A stretch of 64,000 nt of DNA from Coniella vitis (Eukaryota; Ascomycota; Sordariomycetes; Diaporthales; Schizoparmaceae), in the NCBI GenBank assembly GCA_011317545.1, contig WUJK01000007.1:930001-994000 (forward strand). The letters run 5' to 3'. This document shows positions 8,865 through 19,793 of this stretch, piece by piece. Both the position numbers and the translations under genes were made by a program. The stretch's first letter is position 1, and every line of letters begins with the position of its first letter. The notes below the pieces were generated by a model. That model was given only the letters and a program-made list of their open reading frames with translations. It made no database searches and was not told the DNA's origin.

Positions 8865-11598
8865 ATGACCCCCGACGACATCCAAGAGCTTTTCACGCGC
8901 ACAGACGGCGTCCTCCTGCCCGGCCCCGGAAACGGCGACGACGAGCCCACCCTCACCGAAGAGGAGCGCCAATACCGCATCGCCCACCTGAGAGCCGTTC
9001 TGCTCGAGGCTCACAATGCCTGGGTTAGCGGTTCCGAGGATCTTGACCGCATTGCCGAAAAGCTGGGCGATGGAAGTCGCCACCGTAAGCATGAACCAAA
9101 CCCTCCGCCCCTTTTTGGGGGAGGGGCCCTTGATTGTGAAGCAATTCCCATGCTGTCTGCTGATTCACACCCTTTCCCACAGCCCTCTGGCGCTCACCTA
9201 TCGGTACATCTGGGATTTTGAGCTTTTTTTTGGGCATTCTCCCTACGCCTGGCCTGAGACCGTTGTTAAGGTCCCATGCCCTCCGCTTGATTGGTAATTC
9301 TTGCGCGGATACAGGTATGGCGATATTGCACTGTCTAGCCCCTAGCTCTCTCGAAAGCATGAAGCTCACAATGGAAGCCAGATGAAAATAGAGCTCGCGT
9401 GGTAGAGAGCGGCCGGATACACGCCATTATAGAACTGCTTTACGATGATTCTCTCTTACCTTTCGTGATACCCGTTTTGTATAATGTTTTGGTTGACTAT
9501 GGTAAGGAAAACACACTCTTTCCGTCTAATAATATCCACCTAGCTGACCCAATCTTTCGTTCGAAGAACCTGTTCAATTACAGGCCTCTGAGGCAGGGCT
9601 CAGTCAGAAGCTAATGGAGATTCTCGGCGGTCCACGACTGGAAGCATGTCGTCTCTATGTGAACCTCATTTGCAAGATCTTGGCTCTCCTCATTACACAA
9701 GGTACTACTCTTGTATATCTGTTGATTTTGAATGTTACTAATGATGACCAGAACCCGAAATTCGAAATGGGCCTCCAGCAACACCTCTCATCTTGCTGTC
9801 CGTTGCCACGAATCGGCAACATCCCGTTGATCTGGAAGACTTCAGCGGTCTCGCTGCCGTAGCTCTCGCCTACCTCACCCACGAATCCTTTCAAAAGTAC
9901 ATTCTCGCCGGCCTCCCGTTACTCCTCACTGCCTTCTCTATGTCCTATACCCACTTCGACCCAGACCAGGCCCAGGATCCCGACGACGCTGCGCAGCTTC
10001 GTCAAGTTCGCAATGCTTTTGTTCCAGTTCTTGCCGACATATCTGCCCTTCCCGACTTTGTACCAGGATCAAACCAGGGCGGTGCAGGGCTTTTGACTCA
10101 GCCCATCTTCCAAACGCTGCAGAGCTGGCTCCACGGACCGCCAGCACATGCGAACTTGCAAACAGCAGCGTGTTTGGCACTCGGCAATCTGGCGAGAAAC
10201 GATGCCACATGTGTCATGTTCGTTCGTGATGCGCAGGTCCAGCAACCCTTGATCAATCTCCTTGCGCGGTGCTTGAATGGGGAGACGACGCCAAACGCGC
10301 AGCTCACCCACGCAGCACTCTCCTTTCTCAAAAACCTCGCTATTCCAGCGGCGAATAAATCTCAGCTCGGCCGTCTTTTAGAGCCTAATATGCTTCCAAA
10401 GCTCTGGTCAACTTGGGGAGACAGCCAGCCACAGACGCAGTTTGCAGCCGTGTCACTGGGACGGTTATTGCTCGTCGGTTGTCCACCAAATGTGCGTCGT
10501 CTCTGTGCTCCGCTCAGCCTCGACCCAGACTCTCCTGCCCACGACCGGAGCAACCTTCATGTGCTCACTGCTCTCTTTGAGCGTAGCGATGCCGAGCCTA
10601 CCAAAATGGAAGCAGCACGCGCAGTGGCTACCGTGTGTCGCATATTGCACTCCTCGCCTGTCTCACCAGTGCTTCCCGACGATGCTCCTACACCTACAGC
10701 CGCAAACTACACAAAGCGTGCAAAATATGACAGCACCTCTGCAGACGAGCCCACGTCCTTTTCTCCGTCTTCAGCTCACGGCCTCTCCCCAGTCACATCC
10801 AATCCACAATCTCCTGAATCGCATTCTTCAGTATCTACCACATCAAGCGCATCAAGCCAGACACGGCGCGCCCGATTCTATGGTGCACACGATCTCGCTG
10901 TTCCACTCTCGTTTCTCATCAAACAGACACGCTTCCCCGCGCTGCGCTCCGAAGCATGGTTCGTCCTTGCTCTCATGTGTAGATCAACCGACGGTGCACA
11001 AGTTGTCCAAGCGGCTTTGCAGAGTTTTGAAGCTTGTCGCGCTCTTGTGGAAAGCGTCACAGGCCGGGATATGGCAGATGGACATGATCTGTTGCTCGCA
11101 GCCAGCTCATCGCCCCCAGCCGAAGGGCAGGAAGATAACCCCAGCCACATCAAAGGCGGCGCTGGCGACGGGCTCAACTCGAGTTCCAGTTTAGCCGCGG
11201 CGAGTGGTATGGGCATAGAGGGCCTTGGTCTTGGCTCCCTTGAACCTCAACAAGTTGATCCTGCGACGCAGGCTAACATGGCTCGGATCGATCGGGAGAA
11301 CGGGCTGTGTATGGTTGCCGAGCTCGTCAAGAATCATTCTGCCGATTTGCTTCCACTCCGCAAAAATATTTATGAGCAGCTTCTGCTTACAGGTGGTGAG
11401 CTAGTGTTGCATGCGCGTCAAGACGGGGGAAGCGGAGAGACGCCCATGGTTGGAGCGGACCGCGGCGTGGTTATGTCGCCGAGTCAGATGATGCAGCAGC
11501 AAATGCAAGTGGGAGGGAATGTGATCAACATCAACACGGGATTTGATGGAGGTATGGGTGGCGCTGGCAGTTATAGACAGGATTGGAATACCCAATAA
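8865..11598 (+). CDS. SmgGDS/Rap1GDS1-like armadillo-repeat protein
   Basis: Five exons (8865-9084, 9183-9314, 9382-9501, 9567-9701, 9752-11598) join in phase 1 throughout and give 817 residues. Introns have GTAAGC, GTATGG, GTAAGG and GTACTA donors. The spliced N-terminus carries armadillo-type blocks: LRSHALRLIGNSCADT, then ESGRIHAIIELLYDDSLLPF, IPVLYNVLVDYEPVQLQASE, and ACRLYVNLICKILALLITQ. The long last exon continues with ARM repeats (LQTAACLALGNLARNDATC, LTHAALSFLKNLAIPAANKSQLGRLL, LRSEAWFVLALMCRS). A low-complexity Ser/Thr insert lies near its middle. In animals SmgGDS promotes nucleotide exchange and chaperoning of prenylated small GTPases; the fungal partner is not shown here. The intron 3 acceptor (GAAG before AACC at 9567) is weak but is the one that keeps the frame and restores the conserved YEP-Q segment. 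Confidence 0.85.
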
Positions 11599-12297
11599 GA
11601 TCCTTGTCAAGAGACATGTAGGCCACAGAGATGTCAATATAGAATAAACAACTGCCCAAGGCGTGCTGTCTGTCAAAGAAGCGTGCCACATATTGAAAAC
11701 GTGCCAGAAGTACATCACAAGGCAGCTCATTTTAGGCTTATTTTCTGGTTGTTGTTGTTTTGGGCGTGACGCTTGGTATTTGGGGCTATATACTAATAAG
11801 TCCCCGGCATAGCAGGACGCGTGCCATTCTGGACGTCTAGGATGTCTAAAGCTCTTTTCCTCCTTTTTGCCCCTTTTCCCAGTAGCTCTGGTTTGCACGA
11901 TTCGCCTTCATGTAGGATGTGGGTTGCGTTTCTTCTCGTAGAGTGCTCAAGTGAATGAGGCCGTGATCATCACGCCAGGTCGGAATCAAAGGTGAACAGG
12001 AAGAAGAAAACTTTTTGTGATCATGACTTGTGTGTGTATTTTCTCTTTTTGAGTTCCCTCATCCCTAGCAACCATTTAACGCAGAAGCCAGACCAACCGA
12101 AACGACCCAGAGATGAAGTACCAGTTGCGTAAATAAGTGCGTGCACAGCGCACCCCTAGTCAGCCCTGACCAATAGGAGAACGCGTCCCAAATCTTGCCA
12201 GAAACACCAACACCACAACAACGACAACCGCCACAAAACCAAACCGAAACCCGCGCTGCTATTCCGATGTGTATCAAAAGCGAGCAGGGGGCACAAT
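11599..12297. other. Convergent 3' intergenic region
   Basis: About 700 bp between the stop codons of the SmgGDS-like gene and the eL13 gene. It holds both 3' UTRs and no other gene I can see. Confidence 0.6.
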
Positions 12298-13522
12298 TTA
12301 CTTCTGCTTGTCCTTCTCCTCGGCGGCCTTCTCGCGGGCCCTCTTGTCGCGTGCACCCTCGTGGCGCTTCCAGGCGCGCTCGTCGCGCAGCTTGCGGTAA
12401 GCACCGCCCTCGATGGGCTGGGGGAGGTCGGAGGTCTTGACGGTCTTGATGGTGGTGTCGGCGTGGACAATGGGGAAAGCGGCGCCGGTGAGGGCGACGG
12501 CGCTCTCGACGGCGGCCTTGAGGTCCTCCTTGGAGGCGTCACCCTTCTTGGGCTTGCTGCTCTTCTTGGGGAACAGGATCAGGCGGGCGGTGTAGGCCTT
12601 GAGGCGCTCAACGTTGGCGGCGAGCGACTCCTCGGAGAGATTCTGGCGGCGAGCGTCGACGGCAATGCCGATGGTGGGAGCGTACAGGCGGGGGATGCCA
12701 GCGGCCTATTGGGGTAGACAGATTTGTCAGTATTCTCAAATTTCAATCAAAAGATCAAGTCATTCCCAGTTGTGTTCGGCACGCGTGTCAGAATTGGTTC
12801 CATCATCTCATGGAATCTCAAGACTGCTGCTTCCCCTGGGAATGCTCGCTTGACAAATAATTCAGTCGTACCTTAAGCTCAGCCAGGGTGAAACCACGGC
12901 CGGCACGGACGCGGCGGTTGTACCTAACGGTAGGGCATCGCACAACAGGTCGGAGCTTGTCGATGGGACGAGGGGCGACGGCAGCAGCCTTGGCCTGACG
13001 AGCGTTGCGTCTCGAAACCTTCTTGCCGGGCTATAGTGTCGAATTTTCAAGCATGTTAGAAATAATTCGTTTTTTGGTCTTCATTCCGTGAACCGTCCAA
13101 ATTTCCCGGGTTTTTTGCCGGTTCTTTGTGAAGAATGGCGTCCTCCTCTTTCCCAGTGCTGACTTCTTTTCTTTCTTCCTAGGACGGTTCTCCTCCTCAG
13201 GGTTTGGTTTGCTCCATGGATTGTCTGCGTACCTGGTCGAAGTGGGTGCGAACCCGACGCTGCCAGTCCTTGCGGAAGTCTGAAAGAAGGTCCAGTCAGC
13301 CATTACTGCTCTAATTCCCAATACAGTCGAAATCCGTCATCGTGGTAGTCGTTGGCGCAGTCGAGGGCACGTCGTGTGCAAGAGCGGGTTTCAACTAACG
13401 GTTCTTGACGAGGGTCTGGTTGTGCTTGATCGCCTATTGTCACCGCAAAAAGGGTCAAAGTCAGCAATGCTCAATCTGCTAAGCAGCAAATACCATCTGG
13501 CATCTCCGGAGCAACGTACCAT
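12298..13522 (-). CDS. rpl13: 60S ribosomal protein L13 (eL13)
   Basis: Five exons on the minus strand: 13520-13522 (the ATG alone), 13400-13433, 13233-13279, 12872-13030 and 12298-12705. They join to 216 residues. The product begins MAIKHNQTLVKNHFRKDWQ and contains the eL13 blocks GKKVSRRNARQAKAAAVAPR, LRPVVRCPTVRYNRRVRAGR, GFTLAELKAAGIPRLYAPTI and GIAVDARRQNLSEESLAANV, then a Lys-rich C-terminus. This matches the family over its full length. It is a structural protein of the cytosolic large subunit. Having several introns near the 5' end, with exon 1 reduced to the start codon, is common in fungal ribosomal protein genes. Intron 4 carries a candidate snoRNA, described separately. The divergent neighbour is the M20 peptidase gene, 2.3 kb away. 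Confidence 0.95.
12720..12818 (-). ncRNA. Candidate box C/D snoRNA in eL13 intron 4
   Basis: Inside intron 4 (12706-12871), AGATT at 12814-12818 and AATCT at 12720-12724 are exact reverse complements and could form a terminal stem. Between them are a near-consensus C box (AUGAUGG, 12800-12806), a possible D' box CUGA (12788-12791) and a D box CUGA (12727-12730). The 10 bases just before the D box, UUUGAGAAUA, are complementary to UAUUCUCAAA. From memory that string occurs in a conserved part of the large-subunit rRNA known to be 2'-O-methylated. The C box has one mismatch and lies seven bases from the stem, so this remains a candidate. Confidence 0.5.
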
Positions 13523-15820
13523 TTTGTCTGAGGTGCGATCAACGACTGGTCGTGGGTGATGGCAAGATGGTGTATCGTCAAAAACGAACCTAGTGGTTGG
13601 TTGTTGCAGTGTTGGTGTTGAGAATTTTGAAAGTGGTGCTGGTGTGCGCTAGGCCCGGCCGCTCCTGCTGATTGGCTGCAGGTCCGCTTTTCGCTTTTGC
13701 AAAGTCAGCAGTCGCCCTTTTGCCTGCACGAGCCGAAATTTCTTGGAATCCACCCACAAGTGGCGGCAGCTGGCGCCAGCCGCTTTCAGCCGTCAGCTGT
13801 CGGCCCCGTTATTGCTAAATTTTGCTGAGCCAACAACAGGGAACGGCATGTGAATTTCTGAATGCATTGGTCCAATCTTCACGAACCAATTACGGTGAGC
13901 CGGTAGACAACTTATATGGCTTCATGCTATAAACTACGCCCTGCCCGAAAGGCTTGCATGTTCTTTCGCAACCTTTGCGGGCTGCTGCGAACCATTGCAT
14001 GAATACCGCTGTCACCCAATGCCAGTCTATGTGCAATGGCACATGAGGCTGCAAACGTGGCTAGACATTGTCTCGATGACACTGATGGCATGCTTGCGTA
14101 TTTTATACTGAAAACCTAGGATAGACGTGATGTTGCTTCTGCAAGGCTAAAGCTGTAACCGTGAAGCTCTCGGCAGAGAAAGGCTCTGCAGGCGGCCTGA
14201 GGCGTTAGAGTGCCCTCTTCACAGTTCAGAATGGAACGTTGGACGAGTGCGCTAGATAAAGGCCCAAGTCTTGAACCCTGGGACCCTGGAAGAAGAGCCG
14301 TATGTCGCATCAGGTACTTCGCGCTCTGAATGTAGATGGGCAAGGCAGATACCAACTGACCATGGCTATACATGAGCATGCGAGTGCCGTTCAACAGCGA
14401 GGCTCCCCAAAGGAGTCATTTCTTTCTCGCTACATTCTTGCCTTGATTACTATGTGCCCGACAGCTTCCAAGGGCAATTGGCGAGTCGGTAGTGACGAAG
14501 CTTCAGTTGGCAGGCGAGGATCAGTATTCGATCTCAATGGTACAGCCGGCTTGAGGAAAAGACAAGACAGTTCGGTGAATCTTCGATGATTATGATAGAG
14601 AGAACACAAGCGTGGCGGGGGGGCTTCGAGATTTCCTGTTGGAAAAATTAAAGGACTGTTCCTCTCAGCGATATGGAAAAAGAGATATTGTAACAGGGCA
14701 AGTCTGGCCAATCTCATCCCATAAAGAAGACTATTCAGCCACTTCATCAGTGATAAATGTCCATGGATAGCAGACCCAACACAGGGGTCTCAGTGTCAGT
14801 GTTGACGAAATCGCTCAAGAGGCGGACCTCGGTGAGCGTGCAACTCATGAAGATGGATCAAGGGAGATGGAATCGATTTGAACCCTTCTTGCGTTTTCCG
14901 CACAAACAGCTCACGAGTTATTCAGAGACTGAAGTTGATCTTGACCCTTGAAGTTGTGCTGTGAGTGTTTGCCGTGCCATTCTTGGCTATTATGGACATA
15001 GTAACTGCCCAAGTGTTTACATACCTACATAGTACATTGAAGTACATAGTACGCAATACATCGTACAAGTACTATGTACTTGACTCTGTCATTGAGCCCC
15101 ACAGCGTACTTTGTACAAGTCGACCCCGCCGATCGCTACCGCGACCCCCCGCAGCCGCAGCACCAAATTGATGGTACCAGTAGTGCGACTAACCTTACAT
15201 AAGCAAGCCTCGGGAATAAATGGTCCTATGTTGCGAGCACACGGTACCTTGGTACCGTAGGGCATACTGAGCCCCACCGGGCCGGCGAGATATCAACATG
15301 GCCAGCGACACAACATCCACTAATTCATCAGGACAGCACTTTGGTGACCTTCGACCTTGGATCGATGCGCCCGATGACCGGCCCAGGGAGGGCCATGCCG
15401 AGCGGCAAAAGCGGAGCAACCCCCGTGCAACGTTGAAAGCGAAGCCAAGTGCAGAGGACCGATGAACCGACCCCGGCAAACGACCGCATGTCACCACTCT
15501 GCGCGTCGATTGGCAATGCGCCCTGCAGCGCCCGCCACGCCCATGCCCATGCCCATGCCCATACCATGACAGCCATACCATCACCAACTAGGCAGATCGC
15601 TGGTTGCCGTAGATAATGCTTGTGCGCCTATCGCGGCCGTAGTGCGGAGCAGGTGTCTTCGCGCAGGATGCTGGCGATGATCTCCATTTATCATCTGCCG
15701 CCAGCGACTCTGACAAAGGTGAAAAGGGAAATCTGCTGGTCTTTGTGTTGCGCTTTGCTTCTTTCTCCTGCTTCTTTGTTTGTTGTCTGTCTGTTCCATC
15801 CAATAGACAATACTTACATC
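13523..15820. other. Divergent intergenic region (eL13 / M20 peptidase)
   Basis: About 2.3 kb of shared upstream DNA. It includes copies of the palindromic GTACATAGTAC/GTACTATGTAC word (15040-15080) and CCATGC hexamers at 15541-15563. Small ORFs on both strands lack recognisable domains. Confidence 0.55.
15541..15563. repeat. CCATGC hexamer repeat
   Basis: Nearly four tandem copies of CCATGC about 260 bp upstream of the M20 peptidase start codon. Confidence 0.8.
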
Positions 15821-17699
15821 ATGCACATCTCCAGGCTCATCGCCTACGCGCCACTCGCGTTGGCGGCTTCCGTCCAGCACAGTCGCGATCGCCAGCACAT
15901 CTTTGGCAGCCAATGGACCTCATCAACCACCGACGACTTCACTTGCGATCTTCCCTCGGCCCTGGATCCCTCCGCCGATGGCCTGTCATCTGCCACCGAG
16001 CTCTTTACCTCCAAGGATGCCCTCCTGAAGCAGGTCGAGCGCCACTCGGCGCTGGTGCGAGTGCCCACTGTCTGCTACGACGATCTGGGCGAGGTCAACG
16101 ACGACCCCCGCTGGAAACCCTACTATGAGTTCCACAGGGTCCTCGAAAAGACCTTCCCGCTCGTCCACCAGCACTTCGTCGTGGAAAAGATCAACACCCT
16201 GGGCCTACTCTACACCTTGCCTGGCTCCGACCCGGCCCTCAAGCCCATCCTGCTCACAGCGCACCAGGATGTCGTGCCCGTCGCAGACCCCTCGACCTGG
16301 ACCCATCCGCCCTTTGATGCCTACTACGACGGCACCTGGCTATGGGGTCGCGGCGCCTCGGACGACAAGAACAGCCTGACAGCCCTCCTCTCTGCCGTCG
16401 AAACCTTGCTCGCCCAGCCAAGCTTCGTTCCAAAGCGCACCATCCTGCTTGCCTTTGGCTTTGACGAAGAATGCAGTGGCCAAAAGGGCGCCGGCGCCAT
16501 TGCCTCACACCTCAAGGAGAAGATTGGCGACGACTCGCTCGCTATCATCCTCGACGAAGGCGGAATGGGCCTCCACCAGCTCGACAACGTGCTGTACGCC
16601 CTGCCGGCAGTCGTGGAAAAGGGACACATTGACATTTGGTTCAAGCTGCATGCCCAGGGCGGCCACTCATCGACGCCTTTTCCCCACACGGGCATCGGCA
16701 TCATCAGCGAGTTTGTCGTCGCCCTCGAGAGCAACCCGTACAAGCCCGAGCTCATCAAGGGCTCACCCATCTACAACCACTACGTCTGCCAGGCGCGGTA
16801 CAGCCCCGACGCCCAGCCAGAGGTCACCAAGCTGATCAACAAGGGCGATCTCGATGCGCTCGCGTGGGAGCTCGCCTCGCTGGACCGCTCGACGCACTAC
16901 CGCCTGCAGACGAGTCAGGCTGTTGATTATATTGCGGGCGGGCAAAAGATCAACGCCATGCCTGAAGTGATTACCCTGGGCGTCAACTACCGCGTTGCGC
17001 AGCAGAACAGCAATGCTGAGGTGATGCATAACATTGTCAAGCACATTACCCCTGTTGCCAACAAGTACGGCGTCAAGATCAAGGCGTTTGAGGGCGAGGA
17101 GGACTATGCTAAGTATACTGCGGCCGTGCCCAACTCTGAACCACAGGAGGACGTCTCGCCGCTATACGACGTAGACTACAACGCCACGCTCATCTTGACA
17201 GCAACGGCCAAGACGCAAGTCGCGCCGACAAGCCCCTCACACGACGACGACGTGTGGGATGTCTTTTCGGGAACCATTCAGCACACTTTTGCCTTTGAAG
17301 GCGGAAAGGTTGTTCCCGTGGGTGAGCTCATGACTGGTAATACCGATACGAGACACTATCTGGGTAAGAATCTTCTTCTTGCCACTTTTTGTCCTCAAGC
17401 AGGCTGTCTGCATTGTCTTCAGAGCTGTTTCTTTTTTTAAAAAAAAAGATATACATTATACTAATATAACACAAACAGACTTCACGCGCAACGTCTACCG
17501 CTGGTCCCCTTCCCGTGACACGGGCTCCGCCAACATCCACACCATTGACGAGCGCGTCAACATGACAACTCACCTCGAGCTTGTGCGATTTTACTATGAC
17601 TTTGTGCGCAACTTTGATGCTGCTGTGGATGTGGCCAAGGTGGGCACGCACTCTGGCGTGGCTGCGTCGGGTGTGAAGAATACGGAGCTGGAGCTGTAA
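15821..17699 (+). CDS. M20-family carboxypeptidase (Gly-X carboxypeptidase / CPS1-like), probably secreted or vacuolar
   Basis: Two exons, 15821-17363 and 17479-17699, with a GTAAGA..ACAG intron in phase 1, give 587 residues. I chose ATG 15821 because it is followed by a hydrophobic leader (LIAYAPLALAASV). The longer in-frame ORF from 15620 would put about 67 poor-quality residues ahead of it. M20 metal-site motifs are complete. TAHQDVVPV supplies H148 and D150, and GRGASDDK supplies the bridging Asp near 181. DEECSG holds the catalytic and metal glutamates E216/E217, DEGG supplies D245, and a C-terminal His lies in IHTIDERV. The dimerisation-domain block LHAQGGHSSTPFPHTG is also intact. Yeast Cps1 is a vacuolar zinc peptidase that releases C-terminal residues from peptides such as Gly-X. 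The role here is inferred as peptide-nitrogen scavenging. A weak or cleaved leader replaces the membrane anchor of yeast Cps1. Confidence 0.9.
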
Positions 17700-17829
17700 T
17701 TGTTTGAATGTGGCTTGAGCCCACTTTGTTGGAGAATCGAGTCAAAATGTATACTATGTAAGTGTGCATGCACAGTGCCCATCAGCGGGTTCAATCAAGT
17801 AGTTAAGCAGTTGGATCTATACTGCGGTC

Positions 17830-19010
17830 AACCAAAACTGATGCAAAGTAGCATGTAATACTGAGAGTGAGAAAGGAAAAGAAAACACCAAGTAATCAAT
17901 CTTGTGCTGCTTTTACGATGAAGGATGGCAAGATGAGAAGAACAAAAACCTTGTAAGCCAATCCTCGATCGTATAAGTAGACGCTTGTCTTGGTATAATA
18001 ACAAGAAAAGCACAAAGAATTTGTGTAGATGTAAAAGTATACTATAAGTATTGCAACATGATGCTTTTATAGGTTTCATTGGGTATCATAACTCATCTGA
18101 AGGAACTCACCGCTACGATCGTTTCTCATGAATACATATATCTAAACTACATGATTTCAGAAACACAACGATAACAAGAATAGATATCCTCGAATATATT
18201 GCAGACTGCTTCGTGTAGTATACGTCTAATTACTCTATAATATCAAAAGTATCTCATTGCCTCCGTAATAAATAAACATTCTTATCAACACCGTTAAACA
18301 AAGCATTCTTACCCTCTTTCGAAGTTGAGAAGACAAAAACAGTATCTCTTCCTAAAGTCCGATCATACTAATATCGTCTGAGCAGAGTCGAAGCACCAAA
18401 ATAGAAGTATTCACATGGCAATTCGCAATTATCCCGTTTTCATTCTGTTTTCTATTCTCTCTTATGATACCATAATTCTATCCTGGTTTCATTGATAAGA
18501 CCTTCCAGGAAACTAAGGCAAGCACACATAATTCAGAATCTTGAAAGGTGTATCAGACGTAGATTTGAGGATTGCCAAGGTAAGTGAGGATCAAAGCTTG
18601 GTTCTTAATAAGATTGAACTATTTTAACAAAAACTTTACTCCTATCCTTCCCCCCCCCCCCTATTGCGATTTCTCGTAATACACCACTCAGCTTGAAGAT
18701 GTGCCGAATAAACGAATCTTTGCTATGTAAACTAATCACGCAAAATTGCAACCGATTCGGAAGTCATTTCAATGATTCTTATTCACATGTGTGCATCCAG
18801 AGTCCGTTCAACAATAACTCGTATTGCTGACCCGAATTATCCGCCACGCGCAGTGAGGTATCACTGCCGTCTGTGCCCTAGTATTCTGGTGAGATTTACA
18901 ATCTGAACCACGGAACCAAAAGCCATTTATAAAACTCATACTTATACCAAATATAATTATCAAACATAGCACCTCTAGAAACGAATGTGTAAGAGACATA
19001 TTAAGTGGCT
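17830..19010. other. AT-rich gene-free stretch, possible mutated repeat relic
   Basis: Base composition shifts to clearly AT-rich here compared with the flanks. The stretch has no long ORF, and TA and CA dinucleotides are frequent. This would fit an old element mutated by RIP, but I could not identify an element or terminal repeats. A run of C lies at about 18649-18661. Confidence 0.45.
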
Positions 19011-19253
19011 CATTTTTACCAGTCTCTGTCCGTCAACCCCAAAACGCCAAATGCGACACTGGTCTGGTTGCCCCTTCCCCAGACGCCAAAATCCTTTACC
19101 GAAGCTCGCTGTTTTACTTGCATGAGAGAATAAACGCTATAGAGAAAAAGAGAAAAAGAAATATGCCCGCTGAGTGACCTAAAGTGAGACAGGAGCTGTG
19201 ACTGGGTATCGTGATGCTCCTGTTCCCCGCAATCGAAGCGCTCTGTGATTCCT

Positions 19254-19757
19254 TCAGGCCACCTTCCCTGACGGTGATGAACTAGGAGAGAGCATTTTGA
19301 TCGCACCTAATCGTTGCTTTTGCGTAAAGAAGCACCGCATAGCTTGAGAGTTTCCCGAGCAGGAAGAGGACTTAGTACTGTTACCCTTCGGGAAAGGCTG
19401 AGTCTTGCGCGGGGTTGTGAAACGGCCATGTAATTCGTGTTGAGTGGTAGCTAGACAGCCGTCCACAATGTCGACTTGCATCTTGTCACCATCTTCATTC
19501 AACGAGGAATGATTTTCGTCAAGATCTGTAGGAATCGCCTGAAGCATGGCATTTAGTTCGACACGCAAGGGGCTGAAGAGGCTCGCACCCCCCAACCTTG
19601 AAGACTCGAGCGTGTCAATGTCCATTTCATAATTGGCGCGATAGTCGGCATCTTTGCGTTTCACAGCCTCCAAACATGCCCTCTCTAATGCCAGGCGCTT
19701 CTTCTTGGCGCGCCATTGCCGCTTGCCCTCCCGGATCTCGTCTCCAAACATGGTCAT
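19254..19757 (-). CDS. Small ORF, 167 residues, unknown
   Basis: The reading frame starts 36 bp past the stop of the upstream conserved protein on the same strand. It has a basic, helical N-terminus (EGKRQWRAKKKRLALERACL) with an ERACLEAVKRKDADYRANYE block and an acidic middle. No family is recognised. Composition looks coding, but the position suggests either a separate short gene, a second cistron or simply the 3' UTR of the neighbour. No splice that fuses it to the neighbour was found. Confidence 0.4.
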   Translation of the reverse strand: MTMFGDEIREGKRQWRAKKKRLALERACLEAVKRKDADYRANYEMDIDTLESSRLGGASLFSPLRVELNAMLQAIPTDLDENHSSLNEDGDKMQVDIVDGCLATTQHELHGRFTTPRKTQPFPKGNSTKSSSCSGNSQAMRCFFTQKQRLGAIKMLSPSSSPSGKVA

Positions 19758-19793
19758 CCATATTGGATGGTCGAGCGGATATGAGAGGCCCTT

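Noticed and set aside
10442..11194. 250-codon plus-strand ORF inside the SmgGDS-like gene
   Set aside because: It is a shadow frame of the long last exon, and the exon frame carries the ARM repeats.
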